Shown in pieces: positions 35,374 through 45,049 of a stretch of DNA of 64,000 nt. The DNA lies in contig NZ_WIXI01000046.1 of NCBI RefSeq assembly GCF_009617585.1, forward strand, positions 186,001 through 250,000, written 5' to 3'. The number at the start of each line of letters is the position of its first letter. Position 1 is the stretch's first letter. The notes under the pieces were generated by a model. It saw only the letters and a program-made list of their open reading frames with translations, had not been told where the DNA came from and did not search any database. This DNA comes from Endobacterium cereale (GTDB taxonomy: Bacteria > Pseudomonadota > Alphaproteobacteria > Rhizobiales > Rhizobiaceae). The position numbers were made by a program, and so were the translations under genes.

Positions 35374-36174
35374 TCAGAACTTGAACGTCGCCGTCACCGG
35401 CACGTGGTCTGACGGCTGGTTCCAGCCGCGCGCTTCCTTCAGAACCTCGATCTTGTCGAGGAAAGGACCAAGCTCCGGCGACGACCAGATATGGTCGAGG
35501 CGGCGTCCCTTGTTGGCGGCTTCCCAATCCTTGGCGCGGTAGCTCCACCACGTGTAGATCTTTTCCGGCTCCGGTGTGTGCTGGCGCATCAGGTCGAGCC
35601 AGCCGCCCTTGGCGATGACTTCCTTCATGCCATCGGTTTCGACCGGCGTATGGCTGACGATCTTTAGAAGCTGCTTGTGCGACCAGACATCGTGCTCCAG
35701 CGGCGCGATGTTGAGATCGCCGACGAGGATGGAGGACACACCCGGCATATCCGCCTTCAGCACCTTCATCTCTTCGAGAAAATCTAGTTTGTGACCAAAT
35801 TTCGGATTGATCGTGCGGTCCGGCTCGTCGCCACCGGCGGGGACATAAAAATTATGCAGGCGGATGCGGCGCGAGCCGCGCTCGAAGATCGCCGAGATGT
35901 GGCGGGCATCACCGACATTGCAGTAATTCTGGCGATGATCTTCGGAGAGCGGCACCCGCGAGGCGATCGCCACCCCGTGATAACCCTTCTGGCCGTGAAT
36001 GATGATGTGCTCGTAACCGAGCGCTTTCAGCGGAGCGAGCGGAAATTCCGGCTCCTGGCACTTGATCTCCTGCAGGCAGAGAATATCCGGCTGATGTCGG
36101 GCAATAAACTGCTCGACGATCGGCATGCGCAGCCGCACCGAATTGATGTTCCAGGTGGTGACGGAAAATGACAT
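35374..36174 (-). CDS. xthA: Exodeoxyribonuclease III
   Basis: A 266-residue AP endonuclease/3'-exonuclease of base-excision repair. Motifs in order: TWNINSVR, LCLQEIKCQ (metal Glu), HNFYVPAGGD (Tyr), LVGDLNIAP (catalytic Asp and Asn), WW(S)YRA and SDHVPV (Asp-His). All catalytic residues are present and length is normal. It reads away from lolA on the same strand with about 110 bases between. Confidence 0.95.
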   Translation of the reverse strand: MSFSVTTWNINSVRLRMPIVEQFIARHQPDILCLQEIKCQEPEFPLAPLKALGYEHIIIHGQKGYHGVAIASRVPLSEDHRQNYCNVGDARHISAIFERGSRRIRLHNFYVPAGGDEPDRTINPKFGHKLDFLEEMKVLKADMPGVSSILVGDLNIAPLEHDVWSHKQLLKIVSHTPVETDGMKEVIAKGGWLDLMRQHTPEPEKIYTWWSYRAKDWEAANKGRRLDHIWSSPELGPFLDKIEVLKEARGWNQPSDHVPVTATFKF

Positions 36175-36233
36175 TCGAAAAATCCCCTGCTGTTGCGCAA
36201 GGGTCTATGAAATTTAACATGCCCTGAAAAGCA

Positions 36234-36260
36234 GAAAGGCCGCCATTTCGGCGACCCTTC
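36234..36260 (-). terminator. Possible terminator after lolA
   Basis: Imperfect hairpin AAGGGTCGCC / GGCGGCCTT with a GAAAT loop, followed by TTCTGCTTTTC on the minus strand, about 25 bases after lolA. Confidence 0.55.
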
Positions 36261-36285
36261 GAATTCTTGTCCGGCTGTAAACAGC

Positions 36286-36930
36286 TTATCGGCGGTGAAC
36301 CGCCTGGTAGTCGATCTGGAAAACCTTGTCGTCGAACTGCGTACCGTTCTGGACATTGTAGATCATTACCGAGGTTTCCTTGTTCTGGAGATCGGTAATG
36401 GTCCACTGACGCAGGTCGTATGTTTTCGGATCGAACATCATGGTGATGGTGGAATCACCAAAAATGCTCTTGTTACCGAGCACGATGGTGATCAGATCCG
36501 ACTCTTCCTTGACGTCGCGCACCGTCTGGTTCTGCAGGTCGATCTTGTCCGACAGAAGCAGGCTGAGCGGTGTCTTGGACAGCGGATAGATATCCCAGGT
36601 CTTCAGCTTCAGGTTACCAATGACGACGTTCTTGCCGTCGGCGATGACGCGGATCGGCGACGGATCCTCGAAATTGAAGCGCAGCTTACCGGGACGTTCG
36701 ATGAAGAACTTTCCGCCTGTCTGTTCACCGCGCGGGCCGAACTGCACAAATTCGCCCATCATGGTTTTGACGGAGGAAAAATGGTCGGCGATCTTCTGCG
36801 CCGAGGCGGTGCCTTGCGCGAGTGCGGGCAGGCCGATGAGACTTCCAACCGCCGTGGCCGTGACGCCGGTGACAAAAGCGCGGCGGCTGAGGGAGGGCGT
36901 CAGGATCTGCGGCATGGTCTTCAGTGTCAT
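36286..36930 (-). CDS. lolA: Outer-membrane lipoprotein carrier protein LolA-like
   Basis: A 214-residue periplasmic protein. After a signal peptide with SRRAFVTG and a hydrophobic stretch to PALAQ (residue ~39; twin-arginine-like but also usable by Sec) come HFSSVKTMMGEFVQFGPRGEQTGGKFFIERPGK-type LolA features, RFNFEDPSP and NKSIFGDSTITMMFD. It would ferry lipoproteins across the periplasm. LolA homologues in Rhizobiales are divergent, as here. GGAG lies just before the ATG. ftsK ends 74 bases upstream on the same strand, so co-transcription is likely. Confidence 0.87.
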   Translation of the reverse strand: MTLKTMPQILTPSLSRRAFVTGVTATAVGSLIGLPALAQGTASAQKIADHFSSVKTMMGEFVQFGPRGEQTGGKFFIERPGKLRFNFEDPSPIRVIADGKNVVIGNLKLKTWDIYPLSKTPLSLLLSDKIDLQNQTVRDVKEESDLITIVLGNKSIFGDSTITMMFDPKTYDLRQWTITDLQNKETSVMIYNVQNGTQFDDKVFQIDYQAVHRR

Positions 36931-37003
36931 TCAGTATTCTCCTTCAGTCTCTTCCTCACCATAAAAGGCGGCGGCTTGATGGCCGCGCCTTATCACAGCG
37001 CGG

Positions 37004-39646
37004 TTACCGATCGAGAATATCGTTCTCTGTCGGCACCAGTATCTCGCGTTTTCCGGCATGGTTGGCCGGGCCGATCAGTCCCTCCTGCTCCATTCGCTCG
37101 ATCAGCGATGCAGCGCGGTTGTAACCGATGCCCAGCCGACGCTGGATGTAGGACGTAGACGCCTTGCCGTCACGCAGCACGATTGCCACTGCCTGATCGT
37201 AAGGATCATCCGAATCCGAGAGATTGGATGTGCCCGCCGGGCCGCCTTCGTCGTCATCCTCGTCGTCTGCCGTAATTGCTTCGAGATATTGGGGCGCACC
37301 CTGGCTTTTCAAGTAGGAGACGATTTCCTCGACTTCGTTATCCGAGACGAACGGCCCATGGACACGCTGGATGCGGCCACCACCGGCCATGTAAAGCATG
37401 TCGCCCATGCCCAGCAGCTGTTCGGCACCCTGCTCACCAAGGATGGTGCGGCTGTCGATCTTGGACGTAACCTGGAAGGAGATACGCGTCGGGAAGTTTG
37501 CCTTGATCGTGCCGGTGATGACGTCGACCGACGGACGCTGGGTCGCCATGATGACATGGATGCCGGCGGCACGCGCCATCTGCGCCAGACGCTGGACCGC
37601 GCCTTCGATATCCTTGCCGGCCACCATCATCAGGTCGGCCATTTCGTCGATGACGACGACGATATAGGGCAGCGGCTTGAGATCGAATTCTTCCGTCTCG
37701 TACATCGCTTCGCCGGTCTGGCGATCGAACCCTGTCTGCACGGTGCGGGTCAACACTTCACCCTTGGCGATCGCCTGTTCGACACGGGTGTTGAAGCCGT
37801 CAATGTTACGGACGCCGATCTTCGACATCTTCTTGTAACGCTCTTCCATCTCGCGGACGGTCCACTTGAGCGCAACGACCGCCTTTTTCGGATCCGTGAC
37901 GACAGGTGAGAGCAGATGCGGAATGCCGTCATAGATCGACAGTTCCAGCATTTTTGGATCGATCATGATCAGGCGGCATTTTTCCGGGCTGTGACGGTAA
38001 AGCAGCGACAGGATCATGGTGTTGATGGCAACGGATTTACCAGAACCGGTGGTACCAGCAACGAGAAGATGCGGCATCTTGGCAATATCGACGATGACGG
38101 GTTCACCGCCGATCGTCTTGCCGAGCGCCATGGCAAGTTTTGCCTTGCTGCCCTCGAAATCGCGGCTGCCGATCATTTCGCGCAGGTAGACGGTTTCGCG
38201 GGTGGAATTGGGCAGTTCGATACCGATGGCATTGCGGCCGGGAACGACGGCGACGCGAGCGGCGATCGCGCTCATCGAGCGGGCGATATCGTCGGCGAGA
38301 CCGATGACGCGCGACGACTTGATGCCGGGGGCCGGCTCCAGTTCGTAAAGCGTGACGACGGGGCCCGGACGGACATGGATGATCTCGCCCTTGACGCCAA
38401 AGTCTTCCAGCACGCCTTCGAGCATGCGGGCATTCTGTTCCAGCGCGTCAGCAGATAGAGACGCATCGCGGGCAACGGCTTTCGGCTCCGTCAACAGATG
38501 CACGGAGGGTAGCTGGAAACCTTCAGCATCGATGAACGAGGACTGAGCTTCGCGACCGACACGCGCACTCGGTTTTGGCGCCGCTGCTGCCGGCGTGACA
38601 CGCGAACTGCCACGGGCACGCGGGCTGGAGACGAACTCATCGTCATCCGGCAGGATACCGGCCGGACGGCGCATGCCGACATCGTCATCATATTCGTCGC
38701 CATCATCCTGCGACATGGACGGCGCGGCAACGGCACGGCGGGCCATGGTGCGGTTGGCAAACTCTCCGCCATCCATGGACGGTTCGCGACGGTCGCCACG
38801 GTTCATCGCCTTGGCACGCACCGGTTCGTTGAGGCCGCCGAATTCGTCATCGTTGAAATCATAAGGCTGTTCGTGGTGACCGCCCATACGGCTGCGGGAC
38901 TTGATTCCGAACAGACGGCGGACCTGAGCATGGCCCATATACCAATAGTGGGCGAGCGCACCGAAGGCGAGGAAACCGCCAAAGCCGCCTTCGTCCTCGT
39001 CGTCGTCATCCTGCGCGGCATTGCGGCGTGGGGGTGCCGGAACGTCATCCTCGTCGACTTCGACTGCTTCGCGGTGACCGATCAGACCGGAAGAAAAGAA
39101 CATCAGCCACGCGGTCGGCACGGCAAAAATGCAACCGAGAACGGTGGCAAGCATGCCGGTGGGATAAGCGCCGACAAAAAGAGCTGGGAAACGTAGGATC
39201 ATATCGCCCAGGACACCGCCGATACCATTGGGAATGGGCCAGGTGAGTGGTGCCGGAAAACAGCCGAGAGTGGCGGCACCGGCAAGGGCTGCACCCGCCC
39301 AGGCCGCGATACGGGCCGGCATGCGGTCGATATGACGACCGGTGATCAGTGCCATCGCCCAGGCAAGCACCGGCAGAAGCGCAAGCACGCTGGCAAGGCC
39401 CAGAAACTGCATCATCAGGTCGGCAAAGGCCGCACCGGCCGACCCGAGAAGGTTCGTCGGCTGATTATCAGTGGCGTAGGAGAAGCTCGGATCGGCAACG
39501 TTCCACGTTGCCAGCGCGGCAATGCCAAGCGCGAGCCCGAGAAAGATCCCGAAACCAAGAAGCGCCAGAACCTGACGCATGACGAAAGCGGTAAGCACAA
39601 GGCGCGTCGAACGATGCGCCATGGCTGCCGAATTGCTTCTGCTCAT
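37004..39646 (-). CDS. ftsK: DNA translocase FtsK
   Basis: An 880-residue protein: four or five N-terminal membrane helices (residues ~20-200), a charged linker rich in Asp and Arg (~200-400), then the alpha/beta motor with Walker [11 protein letters not shown] and Walker [12 protein letters not shown], and a C-terminal gamma winged helix ([23 protein letters not shown]) that reads KOPS sites. It couples cell division with chromosome dimer resolution. I start at the ATG at 39646; the frame opens slightly earlier without a better ribosome site. Confidence 0.95.
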   Translation of the reverse strand: MSRSNSAAMAHRSTRLVLTAFVMRQVLALLGFGIFLGLALGIAALATWNVADPSFSYATDNQPTNLLGSAGAAFADLMMQFLGLASVLALLPVLAWAMALITGRHIDRMPARIAAWAGAALAGAATLGCFPAPLTWPIPNGIGGVLGDMILRFPALFVGAYPTGMLATVLGCIFAVPTAWLMFFSSGLIGHREAVEVDEDDVPAPPRRNAAQDDDDEDEGGFGGFLAFGALAHYWYMGHAQVRRLFGIKSRSRMGGHHEQPYDFNDDEFGGLNEPVRAKAMNRGDRREPSMDGGEFANRTMARRAVAAPSMSQDDGDEYDDDVGMRRPAGILPDDDEFVSSPRARGSSRVTPAAAAPKPSARVGREAQSSFIDAEGFQLPSVHLLTEPKAVARDASLSADALEQNARMLEGVLEDFGVKGEIIHVRPGPVVTLYELEPAPGIKSSRVIGLADDIARSMSAIAARVAVVPGRNAIGIELPNSTRETVYLREMIGSRDFEGSKAKLAMALGKTIGGEPVIVDIAKMPHLLVAGTTGSGKSVAINTMILSLLYRHSPEKCRLIMIDPKMLELSIYDGIPHLLSPVVTDPKKAVVALKWTVREMEERYKKMSKIGVRNIDGFNTRVEQAIAKGEVLTRTVQTGFDRQTGEAMYETEEFDLKPLPYIVVVIDEMADLMMVAGKDIEGAVQRLAQMARAAGIHVIMATQRPSVDVITGTIKANFPTRISFQVTSKIDSRTILGEQGAEQLLGMGDMLYMAGGGRIQRVHGPFVSDNEVEEIVSYLKSQGAPQYLEAITADDEDDDEGGPAGTSNLSDSDDPYDQAVAIVLRDGKASTSYIQRRLGIGYNRAASLIERMEQEGLIGPANHAGKREILVPTENDILDR

Positions 39647-39782
39647 TATCACCAGCCTGTAACCAGTTTTGGGCATGGCGGTCGGTCCGGCGGCCCGACA
39701 CGCAATGCGCCCAGTTGAGACAGAGGCTACCGAAAGCAGGTTAACGCAACTTTAACCACGCCTGTAAGGGCAAAATTTACCC

Positions 39783-39818
39783 AACAAAAAGGCCCGAAAC
39801 GGGCTGTTTCGGGCCTTT
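39783..39818 (-). terminator. Terminator after amtB
   Basis: Thirteen-base stem AAAGGCCCGAAAC / GTTTCGGGCCTTT, five-base loop, then TTTTTGTTGG on the minus strand. About 60 bases beyond the amtB stop. Confidence 0.88.
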
Positions 39819-39877
39819 CAGAAGGATTTCGAGATGTCAGGTTCGCGCGACAGTAGCGGCCGCCGCGCGAAAACCGA

Positions 39878-41239
39878 TTAATTGTGGTAGGCGGCTTCGC
39901 CATGCGAGGCGAGGTCGAGACCTTCGCGTTCTGCTTCGACCGTGACGCGCAGACCGACGATCAGATCGACGATCTTGTAAAGGACGAAGGAGCCGATACC
40001 GCACCATGCGATGGTGACGAGGACGGCGTAGAGCTGGGTCATGAACTGGCCGCCCATGGTGACGCCATCGGCATAACCGATGCCGCCGAGCGACGAGGAG
40101 GCAAAGATGCCGGTGGCAAGCGCACCGAAAAGACCGCCGATACCGTGGACGCCAAAGACGTCAGCCGTGTCATCGTAACCAAACTTGTTCTTCACGACCG
40201 CCACGAAGAAGTAGCACAGCGGCGAAACGATGAGGCCCATGATGATGGCGCCCATCGGGCCGGCAATGCCGGCAGCCGGTGTAATGGCAACGAGACCGGC
40301 GATCATGCCCGAAACGGCACCGAGCAGCGAAGCCTTGCCGCGGGTAAACGTTTCGACGATGCACCACGACAGGATGGCAGCGGCGGTGGCAACGAAGGTG
40401 TTGACGGTTGCGAGCATCGCGCCGCCGGAAGCCTCGAGGTTGGAACCGGCGTTAAAGCCGAACCAGCCGAACCACAGCATGGCGGCACCGACGAGCGTCA
40501 GCGTCATCGAGTGCGGAGCCATCATGTCCTTGCCGAAGCCGGTACGCTTGCCGACCATGATCGCACCGATGAGGCCTGCAAGACCGGCATTGATGTGAAC
40601 GACCGTGCCGCCTGCGAAATCAAGCGCGCCCCAGCCGAAGATCAGGCCGTTTGCATCCCAGACCATGTGGGCGATCGGGAAATAGACGAAGGTGACCCAC
40701 AGAATGCAGAACAGAACTGCGGCCGAGAACTTGATGCGCTCGGCAAAGGCGCCGACGATCAGGGCTGGCGTGAGGGCTGCAAAGGTCATCTGGAACATCA
40801 CGAAGATGAATTCCGGAATGACGACGCCATCGGAGAAGGTGGCAGCGGTCGAATCGACCGTGACGCCCGAGAGGAACATCTTTGCCGTGCCGCCCCAGAA
40901 AGCAGAGGTACTGCCACCAAAGGCGAAGGAGTAACCGTAGGTCACCCAGATCAGCATGACAGCGGCCGCGACGACCGTGCACTGCATCAGCACCGACAGC
41001 ATGTTCTTGGTGCGCACGAGGCCGCCGTAAAACAGCGCAATGCCCGGCATGATCATGAAGAACACGAGAAGCGTGCAGATGAACATGAAGGCGGTATCGG
41101 CCTTGTCCGGAACCGGGGTTGCCGCAGCAGCAGTGGCAGCTGGTGCTGCCGCTTCCTGGGCAAAGGCGACGGCCGGAGCGAGAAGCGCCGAAGCGGCTGC
41201 TCCCACGCGTCCAAGGGTGGAAAACGTTTTGAATTGCAT
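39878..41239 (-). CDS. amtB: Ammonium transporter AmtB
   Basis: A 453-residue channel: a signal-like N-terminal helix, an Ala/Pro linker, then eleven membrane helices. Twin pore histidines lie in GGTVVHINAGLAGL and VFGVHGIGG; FYGGLVRTKN and MLWFGWFGFNAGS are family signatures. It imports ammonium and is closed by GlnK, encoded just upstream (27 bases). I use the ATG at 41239 with GGGGAG upstream; earlier frame is implausible and overlaps glnK. Confidence 0.95.
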   Translation of the reverse strand: MQFKTFSTLGRVGAAASALLAPAVAFAQEAAAPAATAAAATPVPDKADTAFMFICTLLVFFMIMPGIALFYGGLVRTKNMLSVLMQCTVVAAAVMLIWVTYGYSFAFGGSTSAFWGGTAKMFLSGVTVDSTAATFSDGVVIPEFIFVMFQMTFAALTPALIVGAFAERIKFSAAVLFCILWVTFVYFPIAHMVWDANGLIFGWGALDFAGGTVVHINAGLAGLIGAIMVGKRTGFGKDMMAPHSMTLTLVGAAMLWFGWFGFNAGSNLEASGGAMLATVNTFVATAAAILSWCIVETFTRGKASLLGAVSGMIAGLVAITPAAGIAGPMGAIIMGLIVSPLCYFFVAVVKNKFGYDDTADVFGVHGIGGLFGALATGIFASSSLGGIGYADGVTMGGQFMTQLYAVLVTIAWCGIGSFVLYKIVDLIVGLRVTVEAEREGLDLASHGEAAYHN

Positions 41240-41267
41240 AGCTCTAAATCTCCCCTGAACGCCCTGC

Positions 41268-41624
<357 letters not shown>

Positions 41625-41691
41625 TTATGTCGGCGAATGGCCGATGTTCCCTGATCGATGGCTGATCAGGCACATCGACTACGCCCTACCA

Positions 41692-41708
41692 TTCAAGGCG
41701 CGTGCCAG
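41692..41708 (-). promoter_or_regulatory. Sigma-54-like promoter for glnK-amtB
   Basis: Reads CTGGCACG-N4-TTGAA on the minus strand. The -24 GG and spacing match the TGGCACG-N4-TTGCA consensus; the -12 GC is GA here. Expected for NtrC-controlled glnK. Confidence 0.6.
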
Positions 41709-41749
41709 ATTCAAAATGGAGATCAAGTTATTGAAATAAAAAACAAAAA

Positions 41750-41785
41750 TAAAAGGCCGCCAAACTTGCGAAGCTTGGCGGCCTA
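41750..41785 (-). terminator. Terminator after tesB
   Basis: Ten-base stem AGGCCGCCAA / TTGGCGGCCT with an 11-base loop and TTTTATTTTTG after it on the minus strand, 45 bases past the tesB stop. Confidence 0.88.
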
Positions 41786-41829
41786 AAAATTGACCAATTT
41801 TTCAGCGTAATTTTCTAAATGACTACAAT

Positions 41830-42717
41830 TTAGTCATTTGCCCGTTTGCGAATCAATCCTTCTTGCGCCACCGACGCGACCAGCACACCGGAACGCGTAA
41901 AAATGCTGCCACGGGTCATTCCGCGGGCATTGCGGGCATTCGGACTATCCTGCGTGTAGAGCAGCCAGTCATCGAACGCGGGCGGACGGTGAAACCACAT
42001 GGCGTGATCGATGCTGGCCGCCTGAATGCTCGGATCAAAAATCGTCGAGCCGTGCGCGTAAAGCGACGTATCCAGCAATGTCATGTCGGACAGGTAGGCC
42101 AGCACCGCCGCCTGCATGCCGCGATCATCCGGCACCGGGCCTGTGGTGCGCACCCAGATCTGCTGTTCCGGATCGAGTTTTTCACGCGTCATGTAATGGC
42201 GCAGCGAGACCGGGCGGAACTCCACCGGACGCTTCTGGCCCCAGTATTTCCGGATCGCCTCGGGAGCATGCGACAGAACCTGCGCCTGAAAATCGTCCTC
42301 GCCCAGCAACTGTTCCGGCGGCGGCACCTTTGGCATGTCGATCTGGTGGTCGAAGCCGAGCTCATCGATCTGAAACGACGCCGTCATCGTAAAGATCGGG
42401 CGACCGTGCTGGACGGCGACGACGCTGCGGGTGGTGAAACTGGAGCCATCCCGCATGCGCTCCACCTGATAGACGATCGGCACCGCCGGATCGCCGGGAC
42501 GCAGAAAATAGGCGTGCAGCGAATGGGTGAAACGATCCGCATCCACGGTGCGTTGCGCGGCGACAAGCGCCTGCGCGATCACCTGCCCGCCAAAAACGCG
42601 CTGCCAGCCTACCTTTGGGCTTTTGCCGCGAAACAGGTTTTCCTCGAGCTTTTCCAGATCGAGCGTGGCCAACAGGCCATCCATGGCGGAGCGTGTGGAA
42701 TCGTCATTATGCGGCAT
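41830..42717 (-). CDS. tesB: Acyl-CoA thioesterase II
   Basis: A 295-residue double-hotdog thioesterase. VGWQRVFGGQVIAQAL and HSLHAYFLRPGDP in the first half, and SIDHAMWFHRPPAFDDWLLY in the second, include the Asp-Thr/Ser-Gln catalytic network; TRSVVAVQHGRPIFTM is also typical. It hydrolyses medium to long acyl-CoA in the cytoplasm. Divergent from the FAD hydroxylase gene, with only about 80 bases between them. Confidence 0.93.
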   Translation of the reverse strand: MPHNDDSTRSAMDGLLATLDLEKLEENLFRGKSPKVGWQRVFGGQVIAQALVAAQRTVDADRFTHSLHAYFLRPGDPAVPIVYQVERMRDGSSFTTRSVVAVQHGRPIFTMTASFQIDELGFDHQIDMPKVPPPEQLLGEDDFQAQVLSHAPEAIRKYWGQKRPVEFRPVSLRHYMTREKLDPEQQIWVRTTGPVPDDRGMQAAVLAYLSDMTLLDTSLYAHGSTIFDPSIQAASIDHAMWFHRPPAFDDWLLYTQDSPNARNARGMTRGSIFTRSGVLVASVAQEGLIRKRAND

Positions 42718-42797
42718 TTTGATCAGTCCCGGTGATAGGAAGCCGAAGAGGCATGCTCTATATAGACCATGAAATGCAATAGCGAACGGAGCGTCAA

Positions 42798-44012
42798 ATG
42801 CTGGACATGCTGATCGTCGGAGGCGGCTATGTGGGCCTCAGCGCCGCGGTGGCCGTCAAGCAGGCAGCACCACACCTTGCTGTGGAAGTGATCGAAGCAG
42901 CACCCGAAGGCGTGTGGGAAAAGGACGAGCGCGCCTCCGCCGTGATCGCCGCCGCCAGCCGCATGCTCGACGTTTTTGGCGCATGGCAGGAGATCCTGCC
43001 GGACGCACAGCCGATCAACCGCATGATCGTCACCGATTCGCGAACCTCCGATCCCGTCCGACCCGTTTTCCTGACTTTTGACGGTGACGTCGAGGACGGA
43101 AAGCCTTTTGCGCACATGATCCCCAATGTCTCGATGGTACGGGCGCTGCGCAATGCTTGTGCGCGCCTCGGCATCACCATCCGCCACGGTGTTTCCGGCA
43201 CCGGCTTTGTCGCCGGCAACACGGCGACGACACTGTCTCTTTCGGACGGCTCGACGGTCGAGACCCGCCTGCTTGTCGCATGCGACGGCGTTCGGTCAAA
43301 GCTGCGCGACATGGCCGGCATCAAGACGGTGAGCTGGAAGTACGACCAGTCCGGCATCGTTGCGACCGTGGAACATGAACGACCGCATGACGGCGTGGCC
43401 GAAGAACACTTTTTGCCGTCCGGCCCGTTTGCCATCCTGCCATTGACCGGCAATCGCTCATCGCTGGTCTGGACCGAGCGCACGGCCGATGCCGAAAGGC
43501 TGGTCGCCTCCGACGATCTAGTTTTTGAAGAAGAATTGCAGCGCCGGTTTGGCCACAAGCTGGGGGAATTGCGTGTACTGGGTGGCCGCAAGGCGTTTCC
43601 GCTCGGCCTCACCCTGTCGCGTTCCTTCGTGGCGCAGCGGTTTGCATTGGCGGGCGATGCCGCGCACGGCATTCACCCGATTTCCGGACAGGGCCTCAAT
43701 CTTGGCTTCAAGGATGTGGCGGCCCTCGCCGAAACCGTGGTTGAAGCCGACCGGCTTGGCCTCGACATCGGCTCGCTGAACGTGTTGGAGCGTTACCAGT
43801 CCTGGCGCCGCTTCGACACCTTTAGAATGGGCGTGACGACCGACGTGCTGAACCGGCTGTTCTCCAATGATATCGGCCCGATCCGCATCGCCCGCGATCT
43901 GGGACTCGGCATCGTCGAACGCCTGCCGGGTGTGAAATCCTACTTTATCGGCGAAGCGGCCGGCACATCGGAGAAGGGCGGACCACGCCTTTTGGCCGGT
44001 CAGGCGATTTAA
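42798..44012 (+). CDS. UbiH/UbiF/VisC-family FAD-dependent hydroxylase
   Basis: A 404-residue class A flavoprotein monooxygenase: GGGYVGLSAAVAV (dinucleotide fold) at the start, LVACDGVRSKLR (the DG motif) near residue 156, and GDAAHGIHPISGQGLNLGF near residue 285. These fit hydroxylases of ubiquinone synthesis. Alphaproteobacteria use one or a few of these (UbiL, UbiM, UbiH types) with different site specificities and I cannot assign which ring carbon this one oxidises, so I give no symbol. Confidence 0.88.
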   Translation: MLDMLIVGGGYVGLSAAVAVKQAAPHLAVEVIEAAPEGVWEKDERASAVIAAASRMLDVFGAWQEILPDAQPINRMIVTDSRTSDPVRPVFLTFDGDVEDGKPFAHMIPNVSMVRALRNACARLGITIRHGVSGTGFVAGNTATTLSLSDGSTVETRLLVACDGVRSKLRDMAGIKTVSWKYDQSGIVATVEHERPHDGVAEEHFLPSGPFAILPLTGNRSSLVWTERTADAERLVASDDLVFEEELQRRFGHKLGELRVLGGRKAFPLGLTLSRSFVAQRFALAGDAAHGIHPISGQGLNLGFKDVAALAETVVEADRLGLDIGSLNVLERYQSWRRFDTFRMGVTTDVLNRLFSNDIGPIRIARDLGLGIVERLPGVKSYFIGEAAGTSEKGGPRLLAGQAI

Positions 44013-44030
44013 GGTCAGAGGTTTGCACAC

Positions 44031-44062
44031 GATCCTCGGGCCAATGCCCGAGGTGACGGCGA
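44031..44062 (-). repeat. GGATCCTCGG-type palindromic repeat, partial copy 5
   Basis: GATCCTCGGG-N6-CCCGAGGTGACGG, a shorter copy between two convergent genes. Confidence 0.65.
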
Positions 44063-44066
44063 GCCT

Positions 44067-44255
44067 TCAGTCTTCCAGCTTGCGGGCTTCGGATACGAGC
44101 ATGATCGGGATGCCGTCACGGATCGGATAGGCGAGCCGCACGCCTTCCGACACGAGCTCGTTGGTATCGCGCTTGAAAACCAGCCGCCCCTTGGAAAGCG
44201 GGCAGACCAGCAGTTCCAACAGCTTTGGATCAACCTTGCTCAGTCTTTCGTCCAT
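44067..44255 (-). CDS. Trm112-family small protein (UPF0434)
   Basis: A 62-residue protein: [38 protein letters not shown]. One of the two Zn-type cysteine positions is present (VCP). Bacterial Trm112-like proteins are thought to partner methyltransferases or assist folding, but no function is settled. I use the ATG at 44255; a GTG one codon earlier is possible. Downstream of the LON-N gene with eight bases between, so co-transcribed. Confidence 0.87.
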   Translation of the reverse strand: MDERLSKVDPKLLELLVCPLSKGRLVFKRDTNELVSEGVRLAYPIRDGIPIMLVSEARKLED

Positions 44256-44263
44256 CACCTTGC

Positions 44264-44938
44264 CTATTGCAGCCTTGTCGTATCAGCCTCGCCAAAGCCA
44301 CGCGCGAGCAGGATCTCGGTGATCGCAATCAGCGTATCGGCACGCGACTTGAGGTCCGGGGCTTCCAGCAATGCCTGTTTTTCGGCCGGACCGAAAGGGG
44401 ACATCATCGACAGCGAGTTGACCAGCGTACGATTTCCGGCACGCTCCACACTTTCCCAGTCGGCTTCCAGCTTGTTGGCATCGAGATAATCGCGAAAGAC
44501 GCGCAGCAGCGCCTCACGATCAACCGACGCCTCGTCATCGTCCGTCAGGTCCGAGAGAAACGGCGAGATCTTGAATGTGCGGAAGGGATGGCCGTCGCCG
44601 ATCTCGTCAAGAAGGCGAAAACGGCAAATGCCACTAAGCGAAGTGATGTAACGACCGTCGCCTGTCTCACCGAAAGAAGTGATGCGCCCGACACAGCCGA
44701 TATGGCTGAGGGCAGACCGCGTGCCCTCTTCGCCATCATGTTCGCCCATCGCGGGCTGCACCATACCGATCAGGCGGTTGCCGGAAATGGCCGCATCGAA
44801 CATGGCCAGATACCGTGGTTCGAAAATATTGAGGGGGAGTTGCCCACCGGGCAGGAGAAGCGCGCCCGTGAGGGGAAAAACGGGGATTTTTTCGGGAATA
44901 TCCTCGAGTTTCAGATATCGCGCGTTGCCAACATGCAT
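44264..44938 (-). CDS. LON substrate-binding-domain protein (no protease domain)
   Basis: A 224-residue protein consisting of the LON N-terminal (PUA-like) domain: [26 protein letters not shown] and [17 protein letters not shown], then a helical tail. ATPase and protease domains of Lon are absent. Such proteins are widespread; function unknown. I start at the ATG at 44938. With the Trm112-like gene it forms a short operon conserved in Rhizobiales; the thioredoxin-TPR gene lies upstream. Confidence 0.88.
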   Translation of the reverse strand: MHVGNARYLKLEDIPEKIPVFPLTGALLLPGGQLPLNIFEPRYLAMFDAAISGNRLIGMVQPAMGEHDGEEGTRSALSHIGCVGRITSFGETGDGRYITSLSGICRFRLLDEIGDGHPFRTFKISPFLSDLTDDDEASVDREALLRVFRDYLDANKLEADWESVERAGNRTLVNSLSMMSPFGPAEKQALLEAPDLKSRADTLIAITEILLARGFGEADTTRLQ

Positions 44939-45049
44939 GCCTAACCTCCGGAAGTTCCGGCGGTCCCTCCCGCGGCCGTGTTTCATGCCGGCTGACCGCC
45001 TCACGAGTAATGTGGGGCGGTCATGCCGAAACGCAAGTGCAAGATTTGA

